A stretch of 64,000 bases of DNA. Origin: Actinomucor elegans. Its lineage: Eukaryota > Mucoromycota > Mucoromycetes > Mucorales > Mucoraceae. The DNA lies in the NCBI GenBank assembly GCA_026027325.1, contig JAMSLZ010000003.1, positions 2,728,001 through 2,792,000 of the forward strand, in the 5' to 3' direction. The notes under the pieces are model-generated. The model ran no database searches and had not been told where the DNA came from. It saw nothing but the letters and a program-made list of their open reading frames with translations. Of the stretch, positions 35,293 through 47,819 are shown piece after piece. The position numbers were made by a program, and so were the translations under genes. Position 1 is the first letter of the stretch; each line of letters begins with the position of its first letter.

Positions 35293-36353
35293 ACCTTCCA
35301 TTTCACAATCCAATATATTTATGTCAAATGAAATGCATACGATTTACATTGAGTTATTTGCAAATAAAGTATATTAGTTGTACTTTAGTTAAAAAATGCG
35401 TTTAATATTTATAGTATTTGATTCCGAGTATGGACCATTTATTAAACCGGATGTTAAACTAAGAGCAGTTGAAGGGGTCTATTAGATCATTAAATAAAAT
35501 ATCACATTATTATACAACCAAGTGCTTTTTCAAAAACAAATTTAATTAGCCTTCTATTATATCAATAGGCTTCAATTTTTTTTTTATCAAGGCGAAACGC
35601 ATGTATGCTATGCTGCTTTTTTCAACAACTCTATATTGCTAAAATATTAATTTTATCAAAAATGTTTTATCAAGGTTCAAAAGTTGGGATGTCAAGGCAG
35701 GAGGAAGCAGAATGCAATACGTATAAAACTGGAGTTTAACGATTTTAGATGGCGTTTTAAGTCAAAAATAGTTTCTGAGTTTAAACATCTATAGGGCTGT
35801 GGTTCAATGTTCTAAGAATAGAAACTATTATTGGCTACTGTGGATGAATTGATAGCAGAAAACTCTTCAAGGCATCCGGAGAGCACATTGGCACTTCATT
35901 TTCGATCAAGCGCCATTTATACCATCAAATATATCTATATCTGTTTCAAAAATCCTAATTTATCTTGGTTCTGAACTACAACTCGATGCTATGTAAACGA
36001 TTCAAAGGGTTGTAATGCGATTTCATTATCCCTACCTACCTCTTTCATATTTTTATCTACCTTTTAAACAGTCCTCATAATTGTAAATATCAGCAGCAGC
36101 AGTTTTTTATTCCTCTCTCTCTGACTTATAAAGGTCCTTTAATAAACGAAAATAGAGCAGTTGGGATCCCCCTACAGAAGGAATGATAGTAGGAACCAAA
36201 GTGCAACAGGTTTAGCGGAATTTTAAAAAAAAATACCTGATTAAAAAAGTGGCACTCTATACGTTACTTGAAATGCGGTTAATTTAGAATGCAATCTCAA
36301 ATAAGCTATAATTGTTGTACTTTGGCCAAACATTTGTTCTAGTATACGTAGTG

Positions 36354-36410
36354 TTTGAATTTGGGTACACACTAGTTATCAGATGTGACATTAAGTTGGA
36401 ATCGGATGAG
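36354..36410 (+). repeat. Dispersed GATGYGACATT element, copy
   Basis: TTTGAATTTGGGTACACACT, then AGTTATCAGATGTGACATTA and AGTTGGAATCGG. It shows both the upstream box and the core. Confidence 0.6.
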
Positions 36411-37341
36411 AAAAGTAGTAGCTGATGCCACGATTTCAGAAAAGTCTTAAGGCTATTCCCTTGGGCCAATTTTTCCCACGCTTTTTTTATAGTGTGTGAG
36501 GAAGGCACTATTTGGTAATGATGTAGGTATAGTAGCGTGTTGGAAAGTATATAATCTTATTTTTTTTTATAAATTATATTGAATATAAAGCGTTAGAATT
36601 CTAGCTGCATCTCTAAAAGATTCAAAAATCAATTTTATCAAGTATAACTCAATGAATTTAAACAAATATTAAACACGCTATACCATCAGACATGTCTTTC
36701 AGTTTTACATGAACTCTGTTAAAACTTTTTTTTGGTATCAGGTCAAATTTCAGGTTAGTTTTCCAAGTTTGATGGTCTCGATATATACATTACAGATAGC
36801 CAATCAAACCCAGCAGTTTTTTGTAGTGGTAGGATGTTTTTGCATATTGTTGTGAGAGTATTAAAAACTCTTTGGAAACATAGACGTCAACCTAGCTTTG
36901 CTTCTTTATAGTATCAAGTATTTAATATTATTTTTGTGTGGAATGTAAACTAGTATAATAAGATTGAGCTTATTTGAGCTCGTCAGAGAAATAAGATGAA
37001 GCGCCACACTAGTCAGCAGGAAGTTAATGAACCATATTGATACTTTTTATTTTATTTTTCTTCAGTTGTACAGCATTTTTTGTCGTTGATGGCGACCTTT
37101 AAACCTGTTTTAGGCTCCCACTGCCCTTTTTGAAACGTATACCAGCGATAAATGGATGACAGGTGTCCATAAAATGATAACGTCAATAGATAGGAACTGC
37201 AATATTAGTAATAGACAAGTATTATATTAAGGCCTCCCTTACTTCGGGTAGCAAATCTTGTATTTAGGTGCTAAAAGCGCGTGAATATATACCCATTAAA
37301 ATACCACAACAGCTCATATCACATATTATGGTCTATATCTT

Positions 37342-37371
37342 CCAATTCAAGTTTAATATCACATCTAATGA
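37342..37371 (-). repeat. Dispersed GATGYGACATT element, copy
   Basis: Minus strand reads CATTAGATGTGATATTAAAC TTGAATTGG, the core with one change (GATATT for GACATT). Confidence 0.5.
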
Positions 37372-37543
37372 GTGATGTGTGCTCAAAATAAGTTATTTCA
37401 TTTACTAAAGCTTCAATTTGGCTCAAATGCGCTTGTTACAAGAGGTTACTTTTCTTTAAAGAAGAATTTTTTCCTATTAGATGATTAAGAAGGAAAAAAG
37501 CATTAGAACTAATGTTAGAACTTTACTAGACGCAGCAAGTCCT

Positions 37544-37600
37544 TTTGAATATTGACTATTTATCAGATGCGACAATAAACGAGATCAGCTAAGAGATTTA
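37544..37600 (+). repeat. Dispersed GATGYGACATT element, copy
   Basis: TTGAATATTGACTATTTATC then AGATGCGACAATAAACGAGA and TCAGCTAAGAGA. First of a same-orientation pair. Confidence 0.65.
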
Positions 37601-37721
37601 CCTAGAAATGGTTAGTGTTTCTGAAATATATATTCATCACAGCTAATTATGAACATTATTCAATTATTATAATTGTATGACAGTTTATATAACTACTAAA
37701 GCTTATGATGAATAAGTTCAG

Positions 37722-37767
37722 AGAATCAGATGCGACATTAGACCAAGATCAATTGAGAGATCTGGAG
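37722..37767 (+). repeat. Dispersed GATGYGACATT element, best-preserved copy
   Basis: AGAATCAGATGCGACATTAG then ACCAAGATCAATTGAGAGAT. It starts 163 bp after the previous copy's core and is close to the consensus. Confidence 0.7.
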
Positions 37768-37937
37768 ACGATTTCAGGGCACTTTTTCAATACCCGCGAT
37801 ATTTCATGGAGGATGCGGAAACGTATTTAAGGACATTTATAAATAGCATTAGCATTAGTTGGTAGTTGGTAATTGGCAAAGGGTATGCACTGATATTTAT
37901 TTGGAATTCTTTACTTTTAATAATAATCTTGTTTTAC

Positions 37938-37964
37938 AAAAAAAAAAAAAAAAAAAAAAAAAAA
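37938..37964. repeat. Poly-A tract
   Basis: A run of 27 A, about 170 bp after the best-preserved dispersed motif copy. It could be a retroposed 3' end or simple slippage. Confidence 0.9.
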
Positions 37965-39419
37965 CCTCCAGAAAAATCAACGTTTTAATCAATGTAAACT
38001 TCATTAATTGAAAAATATCTCAAATAATGCTTATGTTACTCAATATGCAATTGAATGTGGTGAGGGCTTTTTCAAAAAAAAAATTTTTCATTTATAGACA
38101 CTTATTTTGCTATCAAGCAGTGTATTAAAATAAAGTCAAAATTAAGAGTTCGAGCTTCCAGGGGCAATAGATAGCAACAAGTATAGCTTCTTACATGGCT
38201 TGTAATCACCGCGACCCAATAAAAATGATGTAATATGAGTTTATTAATATGAAAGTGGCTCATCAACTCGGTGTTGTGTACGCTTGAAACATTACTGAAC
38301 ACCAGCATACATGTATTGACTTTAGATATAATTTACAAGGCGTTTGTGCATGGGTCAAAATATGGCGCTAGCCATCAAAAGCGCTATTACTTGCAGGTAT
38401 CATTTCATTCATATCATGACGTGATAAGACAGCAATAACCAAGTTGTTTTGAAGGACAAAAAAAGTCTAGCTCGTGCTCATTGCATTATTTAGATCGACC
38501 TAATAGGCAAAACTTTTGCTCTAGTACATATATAAATTATTGTATCTAGGAAGTCAAATGCAGATATAGTAGTATGGTCTTACTTTTCAAACAGTGCCCT
38601 GAAATGCACTCATCGGGCCAGCTGCCTTAGCGCCGGTGAGTTTTTTTTATAAAAAAAACAAGAGAGAATTAGCATTCCTCAAGTCCCCTTTCAGGGCATA
38701 TATACTCGAGCTTTCTATTTGTGAATCAAATATGACTCTGATGTACATATCCATCTTTCCAAAAAAATGTTCTAGTGAAATCACGCAACTAACTGCAATT
38801 CCGGATCTAGACCCATCTTTTTTTTTCCAACGTGATAAAGATGATGCCATTACTAGCATGTTTAGTTATTAGTATTCGCGTACTTTTGTTGCTCTAGAAA
38901 ATAAAGTCCCTCATGAAAGATTAATATTTTCTCATAGGTTAAACTAATACCGTTGTATCACCGTTAGTATCCCTCTTTTCTTTATCTCAGTTTACAAGAT
39001 CAAACTAAAAACAAATAGGCTTAATTTTAACAGCTTTTAGATGCATAGTAATATCGAAAGGTAATGGATTTTGTCTTTCTCTCTAATGTATGTCAACTTA
39101 TATTAGCACATTTACTACTCAAATGGCTCTATTCATTTTTAAGGCGGAGATATGTAATTAATGAAATGTGCTGTTTGAATTCCATGTGTTATTTAGCGCT
39201 TGGTTTGTGCGTGTGAAGCGTCCATTATTGACACAACAAACACAGAGGATAATCCTGGTCTTTGCATACTGTTCACACATCAGAGATCTTGTTTAATACT
39301 GCAAAGGAAGAAATGATGGATATATAATGAGTCTTTTTTTTTCTTTTGATTGAGAGTGCGTATACAATTAGTGAGGGGATAAAGTAATATATATATATAC
39401 AAGATTAAATTCATCAACG

Positions 39420-41549
39420 TTAAATGGGTTGATGAGTTAATGTAAGTCCAAATTGGCCAAAAGGTGAGTAATTATCAGACAGTGAAGATGAAGAAGATGA
39501 AGAGGTAGCAGGTATAACGTCTTCCATATATTGATACTTGGTATCAAATGTTACAGTGGTAGTTAAAGGCTCTTCCATCACGCGATGATTCTTCTTTTTG
39601 GATACATTGGATGTCGTTGAAGAGGTAGAAGACACTTTGTTGGCATTCACTGAACTTCCATTGTCGCATCGCTGTCTTTTTTTAATATTGTCAGTTTTCA
39701 TTGACAAAGGTCTCTTTTCATGATGTAGCTTCAAGCTATAAAGCAATGTTATTATGGGAATTCGACGCGTATTTTTTTTTTTTTTTTTTTTTACAAAGCA
39801 CTTACTATAGCCCACAAGCATTACAAAGAGGTGCACCATCTAAATCACGTCTCCAAAGTGGAGTAGTTGAAGTCCCACAGTTGGAACATAAAGGCTGCAC
39901 TACATTCTCGTCTTCTCCTTTAGAGTCCTTTCTAGAAGATTGAGGCTTCAAGTATTTGGGTCTAGGTGCATTATGTAACTTTAAGCTGGAAAAAAAAAAT
40001 GAGGTTACTAAATGGTTACTTGGAGACTTGAGGAAACTTACTATAATCCACAAGCATTACATAGTAACTCATCATTTGCTGATCTTCTCCACAGAGGGGT
40101 AGAAGTTGTACTACAGTTACTACAAACAGGTGCTTTACCTTCTGAAGGTGAGCTGTTGATGGGTACAGTAGCTCGTTTTTTGGGCGATGACGAAGGAGAC
40201 AAGACAGAAATTGGCGAGGAAGAAGCAGAAGAAGAAGATCCTCCTGTATCACAGGGAGGCGGTGAAGTAGCCCTGGAAGGTGGTAGTGATTTGGATTGTG
40301 GGTGATTATGATATGAAAAGGTGTATGATGTAGGTATATTATTATGCATGTGTTGGTTTGGTGCTACTGGTGGTTGCTGGACAAAGAATTGATAAGATTC
40401 TTCCATTTGCCGCTGTTGAAGTTGTGGATTCAAATGTGAACCTTGGTGTGGAGTTGAAAAGGAAGACGAAGCAGAAGCAAACGGTGTATTGGGGGTAGAC
40501 TGAATCACAGAAGGAAAGGTGGAAGTTGAATGAGGCTTTTGGTCAACCTTCATGCCATCTTCAATTTCTGACTTGTTTGATAGTAGTAATCTGCCAGCTG
40601 ATTCCAAGGTTTCTCTTGGCAAAGTAGTTAACAGCTTATTGTGTAATGTACCTAAAGGAATAGGTGGCATAGCTTCCGATGAGACGTACAAAGCCGAACC
40701 CTGTAGATTGTCATTTTCATTATTATTATTTGCATTATAGCCGTTATAACCAGAATATTCTTGTGAAGATGGTTGTGAATACATTTGTTGTTGTCGTGGT
40801 ACAGCTGCTGCTGGTGGCGCCATGGCTGAAGCGGGGAAATTTAGAGTTACTGGTGAGGTGACATTAGAGTGTATCAGTGAATCATCGCCATAAGGGTCAT
40901 GAATAGAAGAAGCACAGCTTAAAGGCCATGATTCATTAATCAGGTTATCCAACTGCTGAGAAGTAAGGTTCTCTTCAGATGGGTCTAAATAAGCCTGCAT
41001 ATCATCCCCAAACGACTTGAAGATATCATCCAATTCTATGACTTGATCATTCGCTTGGTCTGATGTATACTGATGTAGTCTAAACTCTTTAGATGAACGA
41101 GTATCTATACATTGTTGTGGCTGTTGGATTTGCTGCTGCCGCTGTTGATTTGATTTAGGAACAGCAAATAGCATTTTATTTGCTGCATCCTGTATTTTTT
41201 GCTCTGCTTGTTTTTTTTGTTGCAGGCTTAGTTTGCGACGATAATCAGCTTCCAGTTCAGCATTTGATTTGGGTTTCTTTTGTGCTTTGAAATCGAAATT
41301 GTCCGGTACTTTGAAATTACGAAGTAGAGCAGAAGCGGCAGGAGAGACGGTAGATCTCTTTTTGGTTGAATCATTGACGTTATGGGCAAACCATAGTCTC
41401 CATGATAGGTTTTCAAGTCTAGATCCGTTTTCGAGAGAGTCTTTAACTTTGGTACAGACTCTCCAAGTCTTTGAAAGATCTTCTGAAGAATCGTTTCCAA
41501 ACGGTAAAGATTGTATATTGCCTTTTACTTTTAACACAATAGGTGCCAT
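39420..41549 (-). CDS. Two-finger GATA transcription factor with AreA-like N-terminus
   Basis: Three exons, 41549-40042, 39985-39806 and 39735-39420; 667 residues. The N-terminal block [12 protein letters not shown] resembles the conserved N-terminal motif of AreA/NIT-2 nitrogen regulators. A Gln/Ser/Pro-rich middle follows. Two C-x2-C-x17-C-x2-C fingers lie at about residues 478-530 and 540-590: [14 protein letters not shown]...CNACG and [14 protein letters not shown]...CNACG, each followed by a LYLKLH basic helix. Both fingers are cut by an intron at exactly the same codon (TA|C of the Tyr after CNACGL), as expected if one finger arose by duplication including the intron. Binding to GATA sites is expected; control of nitrogen or iron genes cannot be told apart from sequence alone. 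Confidence 0.9.
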
Positions 41550-42470
41550 TGTTTTACTATGAAAAAGTATTAAAGGAATCTGTAAGAGAGGTATAAAAAA
41601 TAGGTTACTTTTTGAAAAAGAAAGAAGAGAAAGAAGATAAGAAGCAAGCACTTGCTTGGAATGGAGTCTTTTTAACTGCGGAGACAGAATTCAAACGCAA
41701 GGGGATCGTACGAAAAGGTAAACAGTATTTTTTGCTCTTTTTAAAACTCTTACATTGCGATATTTCCTTCCAATCATCTCCAATGCCTTTATCATTAACC
41801 AATAATTGAAAACTCACCTCATGTGATTCCAATATTTGGCCTTGCTTTTTGTTTTATCGTTCTGTGTTTATTGAAATGCCCCAACGTAGTACGACATATA
41901 AATTTTTTAGATTGCCTGTATTTTCGTCAAGAAAAAAGTATCATGATCCACATGGAAAAAAGCGGGTAAAAAAATATGTAAAAGCCAATGCTCCAGCTAC
42001 AAAGTGTCCGCACTTTTTTGAGCTTTTATTAAGATAAAACAGTTATAAAAGTGAAACTATAGGATTGACTTGCCGAAGCGGAGAAAGAGTCTTCGGTAAT
42101 ATCCCTTAACCCCTCTGTGCGCTAATTTACTTTTGTTATTGGAGGAAATGGAAATAATTAAATTGTGGGGTTGCAAAAGAAAAGTTAGTGTACCCATTAC
42201 TTTCATTACAACGAAAAATTGGATTTTCCTCCACAACTATACATTTATGACTGTGTGGAGAACCCTAAGATAACTACCTTCTGACGTTAGCTACTTTTAT
42301 AGTCTCACGTCTTTTTTTTTTTTTTTTTTTTGTTCCTGGCCAAAATATTATTGGTAAGCAGTGACTTTAAGTAGATAAAAAAAAAAGACCTTTTGGTTAA
42401 AAACTCAAATGTATATCAGAAAACCATCACAATAGAACAGATCTTGAATCCTACCAAGTGCAGTAGTTCA

Positions 42471-42526
42471 TTCTGAATATGTGTCATTAAGCAAATGTGA
42501 CATCAGACCGAGATCAACCGAGATCG
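42471..42526 (+). repeat. Dispersed GATGYGACATT element, copy
   Basis: TTCTGAATATGTGTCATTAA, then GCAAATGTGACATCAGACCG and AGATCAACCGAGATC. Confidence 0.65.
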
Positions 42527-43052
42527 TACGCCTCAAATAATGCACACGCCAATTTTATTAAGATATAATTTCAGAAATAGTTTGAGACTCAGGTACGCCT
42601 AAAAATTGAAATCATAGCATATTCAACGGTTGATACAAACTAACAATTTAAGCCACTAATTAAAATTCTGGAGGCTTTTATACTATTTCAAATGATGAGT
42701 GTTTTGCATCAAATTACAATATAACATTTCGTTTCAGAATATAAAAACACTAAATGATCGCAGCTTTTTATATCCTAACTACGCTCATATATCGTTATGA
42801 AAACCTATTCATCTGGAAAAGCGTGTTTTCCTTGTATATTTCATCGAGATCGAGCATTTATCTTTGCTTAATGACTAAATAATGCAATGTTGATTTTTAC
42901 AATTTTTGTCAAGGATACCATGGAGTTCATTTTTTCGATTATTACTTGATAACTTGACTGAAAATTTATGTTAAACAGCTGAAGTCATTGCTGTGAAAAA
43001 CAATAGGTGCATGCTATGAACTTGTATAATTAACAACTGTTGTGTGAAAGCT

Positions 43053-43073
43053 TTATATATATATATATATATA
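43053..43073. repeat. TA dinucleotide run
   Basis: About ten TA units in gene-poor sequence. Confidence 0.9.
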
Positions 43074-44022
43074 AAGAGTAAAAAAGAAAATATTGCTGTG
43101 GAAGAAATCAATGATGTATGATTGTGAGCTGTCCAGTGCATTGTCGCTCTATTATACAATTATGAAAAACTGCTTACCAAAAAGCTATGTTTTACTCCAT
43201 ATACTCCCCGAAAATTAAGATTTTTCGTTCCATAAAACATCAATATTTGATTGCATGGCATTCTGTTGAAAGAGACACTTTTTTCTTTTCAAATATCGAA
43301 GTCCAATGAAATTGAACTGTATACAGTGATGATGATGTTGTAGATCCATGATTCATGGTCTAACACATAAAACAGAAATAAATCAACGCAGGTCAATCTA
43401 TACATCCTGCCAATACGGAGCATACGGCCCAAAGACGGCACAAAAATATTACGAGGCAAACAAAGTGTGCAAAAAACGCATGTGTGATATAGTAAGTTAA
43501 TGAGCCATTATATAACATCATTACAAAAACCTCTTATCCTTTCTTATTGAATGCAGCAGCTGATAGTGTTTTTTCTTCTCATTAATGGTGTATTGTATCA
43601 TCAAGTTTCTTTATGCATAGATTGACAAATCAAGGAAGCTTGAAGGTTTCATGTTGATATTCTGAATGCAAAGTGTAAATAATAATGCATTAGCGTTTTA
43701 ATGACGATGGTGGGGGGCTAGAAGCGCAATAGCCTTTTGAGCTATAAATCCTTAATGGATGCGTTTCAAATAGCTAATGGATATTTGCTACTCGCATTGA
43801 CTATTGTTTCATATCTAGTAGTGCATACAAGAATACAAATGTTATACAATCTCTATTCAATCTAGTAATGCCATCATTGCATCGAAAAAGTGTAGTTACT
43901 ATAAGCTAAATTAGAAGTCTTACTAGATTGAGAAGAGTGCTACATATACAAGGCTTTTACAGTGCTATGTAACAGTCTATTGCCTCCACAATATATATAC
44001 TACATACGATCACAGTTGTGCT

Positions 44023-44070
44023 TTCTGAATATGAGTTTTCGAGCAGATGTGACATTTGGCCGACGAGATT
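44023..44070 (+). repeat. Dispersed GATGYGACATT element, copy
   Basis: TTCTGAATATGAGTTTTCGA then GCAGATGTGACATTTGGCCG and ACGAGATTGG. Confidence 0.65.
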
Positions 44071-44181
44071 GGAAAAGAGGGTTATATAATCACACATGAA
44101 ATGTATTTAATTTATTATTAACATATAAAATAAACTTATTGAACTGAAGTCAAACATACACTCAAGTAGGCGGCATTTTAT

Positions 44182-44234
44182 TCCGAGTATGCGTTATATT
44201 TCATATACGACATCATTAGATCCAAAATTACCAG
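44182..44234 (+). repeat. Dispersed GATGYGACATT element, partner copy
   Basis: CCGAGTATGCG is followed by ATACGACATCATTAGATCCA and CCAGAGAGATCTAG. It lies about 158 bp after the previous core and inside a meaningless 71-codon ORF. Confidence 0.5.
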
Positions 44235-46100
44235 AGAGATCTAGAATTGAAAAGAGAGATTACATGATAGGCTTTTATAAGAACTCCGCAATATTATATG
44301 AAGGATTTAGAAACTATTTGAGAAACTATATGAGAGGCATAGCTCATAAGCACCAAGATAGAAACACATTGCGCGTACACATTCCTACCTTTGATATATT
44401 TTAAACTAAGTTTGCGCATATTTTTTTTTTTTTTTTACATATCTTCAAACTCATTATTCGACGACAAATGGACAGCCTTATTTGAAGTTGTGCATTAATA
44501 CGAGTAAAGGTTATTAAGGCTTGAGGAGTGTAGTATTAATGATCTTGTGTAAAAATTGTAATTCAGATTATCTACACTAAATTCATTTTGCTTTACTAAG
44601 ATAGTATATACGATTCATTTGATTAGAGAGCAATAAAAAACCCTAACCAACTGGTTACGTTTAATATAGGAACATAACAGATACTTTCTACTTGTAGTGA
44701 ATTATTAAACTGTGGTGTTTGGCCTGCACAAAGGATCAAGGGCTAACGCTTAGCTTGTACCCTAGAATCAGGAAGAATCCACTTTCAACGATTCTTTTTA
44801 TTTAATCAAACACTATTCTATCGACCTATATAGCAATAAAGAAAGGGCCACAGAAATAATTTAGGTTTGAATACAATGTAAAAACGATCTTGAAAGGTAT
44901 TAATTCTTCAAAGCTATTTTCAGGTCGTTAAACAGATCGATCAAGGGCTGTTGCTTTGCTTACCTTGCACTTTCCAATTTGAGGATTATAAGGCGCTATT
45001 TATGATATTGTTCAAAGTGATTAACAAGAGTTGGAAACATTGGGCTTTAAGTTATCGCAAAGAAAAACTATGAATGGGAAAGTTCACTTTTCACCAAAGA
45101 AAACTCTAGGTATTACTGAATTAGAGCTTTATCTCTATACCACACGATGTGATATTGAATTGTATACATCTATCGAGTAGTTTTGCGCGTGTGAACGGTG
45201 TTTCATGATTAAAAACGAGATCAAAATTGATGATTTACCTTCTGATGGCAATGTGTTTAAAGATTGGATGACCAATGAAAAGCACAATAGCAGACCTAAT
45301 AATAATATCTATTTTGTACTATTTTTTGATATATAAAAGCTACTATTGAAGCAAAGTTTTTAATACAATCATCTTGGCTATATTTGGGAGTATTCGTATG
45401 TATTTTTTAGTATTTTTTTTTATACAGAAAACTTGATTAGTCATTATAGAATATGTTGTTGAAATTTCAGCGACTAATTCAAGCGATACATTATTCCTAT
45501 TTCTCGGATTCGTGATGGTATTTAACGGCTCCTACATAACCATTGACGATAGCTGGTGAGTCAAATTTTTTGTCTCTACAGTCCAGTTACAATACATATC
45601 GACCTTTAATAAGAAAAACAAACATCAATTAACACATATCAGCACTTGCTTGCCTTTTTGAATTGTTTTTACAACACGTCCGTATTAGTTTAAATTGACA
45701 CAATTTTGTTTCATCCATCAATCATTAGTTTACACTAAACTATGCTCTTATTAACTATGAAAGCATTTGAGTTTATTGGTTGACAGAGAGTAAAGATGAT
45801 GGTCGAATAGATACCCATTACAAAGCCCTTCAAATCGGATAGCATATACACTTTTTTTTCGAGAATACATAACCACAATAAAACTATATATAGCCTTCTA
45901 GAACAAAGTTATGCTTTATAACTTATTATGAAAAGCTTACCGTCCAAAATAAAGCGAAATACTTTACAACGTATATTAATTTATTGAAGTGTTAGTCTGA
46001 GTTCGCCATTGTGTGCTATAATTTCAATTTTTAGGTATAAAGTTTCAAGATATGAGTTTTAAAATCACGGCTTAAAAATTGGGTTATACACAGTTTGATG

Positions 46101-46160
46101 CATGCGATCTCGGTTGATCTCGGTCTAATGACGCATCAGATTAGCAATCCACACTTAAAA
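46101..46160 (-). repeat. Dispersed GATGYGACATT element, copy
   Basis: Minus strand reads AATCTGATGCGTCATTAGAC then CGAGATCAACCGAGATCGCA, matching the 42.5-kb copy along the AGACCGAGATCAACCGAGAT stretch. Confidence 0.65.
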
Positions 46161-46409
46161 TGAATTACTGCATTTGGTAGAACAGAAGATCTATTTGGGT
46201 TCAGTGAACATAGGATTCTAAATGAGATTCATTAAATATTCAAAGGCTCACGAACGGACATGCTCTTTGTTGGTTTTCCCATGATAAACTGCGATTGAAA
46301 GGGTATGCACGTGTTCTATTGATATAAAATCCTTAGGTTAGCAAGGATGTCGTGCACGGCCAAAACTATATTGAAAACGGGGGCAAGATGTCCCTTGAGT
46401 GATAATAAT

Positions 46410-47475
46410 TTAATTTGGAATGTTTTTATAGGAACTATGGACAGATTGAGCCAATATGCCTGCAGCGCCTGGCATAACAGATTCTTTTTTTTCTTCAATT
46501 GAACGTGATGCAAGATATTCCTCAACACGGTTAGACATGACTTGAAGTGCAATCGTGTTTTCGACGCCTCTTGGGATCACAATATCTGCTGATTTCTTGG
46601 ACTAATCAAAAGTAAGTATTATATCTTCAATTAAGCTTTTGGGTTTCTTACGGGTAAGATGTACTCCTCAAACATTGGCTTAACCTTGTCAACGTATTCC
46701 ATCAAGAGCTCTTTAGTAGTAAGAACACGGCCATTTCTAACTTTGGTTTTGCGTACTCTTCTTGCCAAACGCTCATCACTATCTTCATCAATAAAGACCT
46801 TCATAAACATTAAATCACATAGTTCTCTTTCATATAAAACTAATGTGCCTTCGACAAAGAGAACATCTACAGGTTCAATAACACGTGTACCCTTTCTATA
46901 TATACATTTGCGTTATTCATTAGTTCCTCCAAAATTTGGGTTATATCTACCTCGTATGTTTCGATGAATCCCATTCAGGAACAGGAGTTGGTTTACCAGA
47001 CAATAGAGATCGAATGGTATCCTTAAGTAATTCCAAATCAAATGCATCTATCATACATAATTGAGTCATTCAAGTCTCTATGTATCCTAAAGCTAACTTT
47101 ACTAGGATGATCCGAATAGAACTCGCCTGCTTCGTACTCGACTCTTTGTTCAGGAGTTAATTCACGGTAAAACTGAGTCAAGCTAAGGATTGCCACCTTT
47201 GTCGCGTACTTTTTATTTAAGCGGGAAGTCAAGGCTTCACAGAAGGCTTTCTAAAAACATTTAATTATAACTTTTAATATAAGCCTTTATGTTTGTGTTT
47301 CCTCGAAGTCTATTTACTTTTCCAGAGTCTGCACCACCAGCGACTGCAATAGCCATAGGTGTCTTTAAAGAAACTTTAAAGTAACTAAAAGACGCGTCGC
47401 TTGTTAATACAAGTCTTATGGTTTACAGTTAGATTGTTACTTGGGATCACTGTATTTAGTAGGGTCGATCGACAT
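46410..47475 (-). CDS. Uridine kinase-family protein with an altered P-loop
   Basis: Six exons: 47475-47441, 47384-47318, 47250-47103, 47047-46951, 46895-46652, 46601-46410; 260 residues. Blocks of the uridine kinase/PRK family are visible: AVAGGADSGK (P-loop), SLTQFYRELTPEQ, FDLELLKDTI, VEGTLVLYERELCDLM, FIDEDSDERLARRV, VKPMFEEYILPSKKSADIVI and PRGVENTIAL. Typical members phosphorylate uridine and cytidine in the cytosol for pyrimidine salvage. Here the P-loop reads GGADSGK-K instead of GG-x-SGK-[ST], because an intron joins AAA to AAA. The usual YDF-x-x-H-x-R substrate motif reads EWDSSKHTRK. Catalysis is therefore doubtful or changed. It is divergent from the Whi3-like gene, 344 bp away. 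Confidence 0.85.
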
Positions 47476-47819
47476 ATTGTTCAGACGATTACTGATAAAT
47501 TTCCCTTAGGTTGATTGCTATGATACGAGGAAAAAAAAATTTTAAAAATAAAACCAATTAGAAAAGAGGTGACGTTTCTTTTTCGGTGATTGAACATATG
47601 TATCCAATCAAACACAAGATCTTGATTGGTTATTGAACCTATATGGTACATTCTTTACCAATTGCATATCTGGCAAGAGAGTTTTTTTTTTTTTTTTCTT
47701 TTTCTTTTTTCTTTTAGAATAAATTTCTTTGTGTAGTCAAGAAATCTCTTTTCACCAACATACAGATAATCATAACTATAGCTTAAAACCCCACTCTATA
47801 ATCCAATCTCCAACAAATT
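47476..47819. promoter_or_regulatory. Divergent promoter between the uridine kinase-like and Whi3-like genes
   Basis: 344 bp with two opposed CCAAT-type boxes (ATCCAATCAAA near 47602 and GATTGGTT near 47624) and a pyrimidine tract at 47680-47720 leading into the plus-strand gene. Confidence 0.4.

Larger units (their letters stand above)
34735..39419. other. Long gene-poor gap rich in dispersed motif copies
   Basis: About 4.7 kb, strongly AT-rich, with a 27-A run at 37938-37964 and a G run near 35180. Copies of the dispersed motif lie at 35250, 35446 (weak), 36354, 37342 (minus), 37544 and 37722. The ORFs present are short, low-complexity and match nothing. Confidence 0.6.
41550..46409. other. 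Long gene-poor gap with dispersed motif copies
   Basis: About 4.9 kb. Up to about 41850 it holds the promoter of the GATA gene. A CCGAAG/CTTCGG hairpin occurs at 42073-42096, a T run near 42312, and a TA run at 43053-43073. Dispersed motif copies are at 42471, 44023, 44190 and 46101 (minus). No intact gene recognised. Confidence 0.6.

Noticed and set aside
44189..44404. 71-codon plus-strand ORF in a gene-poor gap
   Set aside because: It overlaps a degenerate copy of the dispersed motif, has no recognisable domain and is probably chance.
46316..46552. 78-codon minus-strand ORF next to the uridine kinase
   Set aside because: It partly overlaps the last exon in another frame; the kinase frame runs on to its own stop at 46410.
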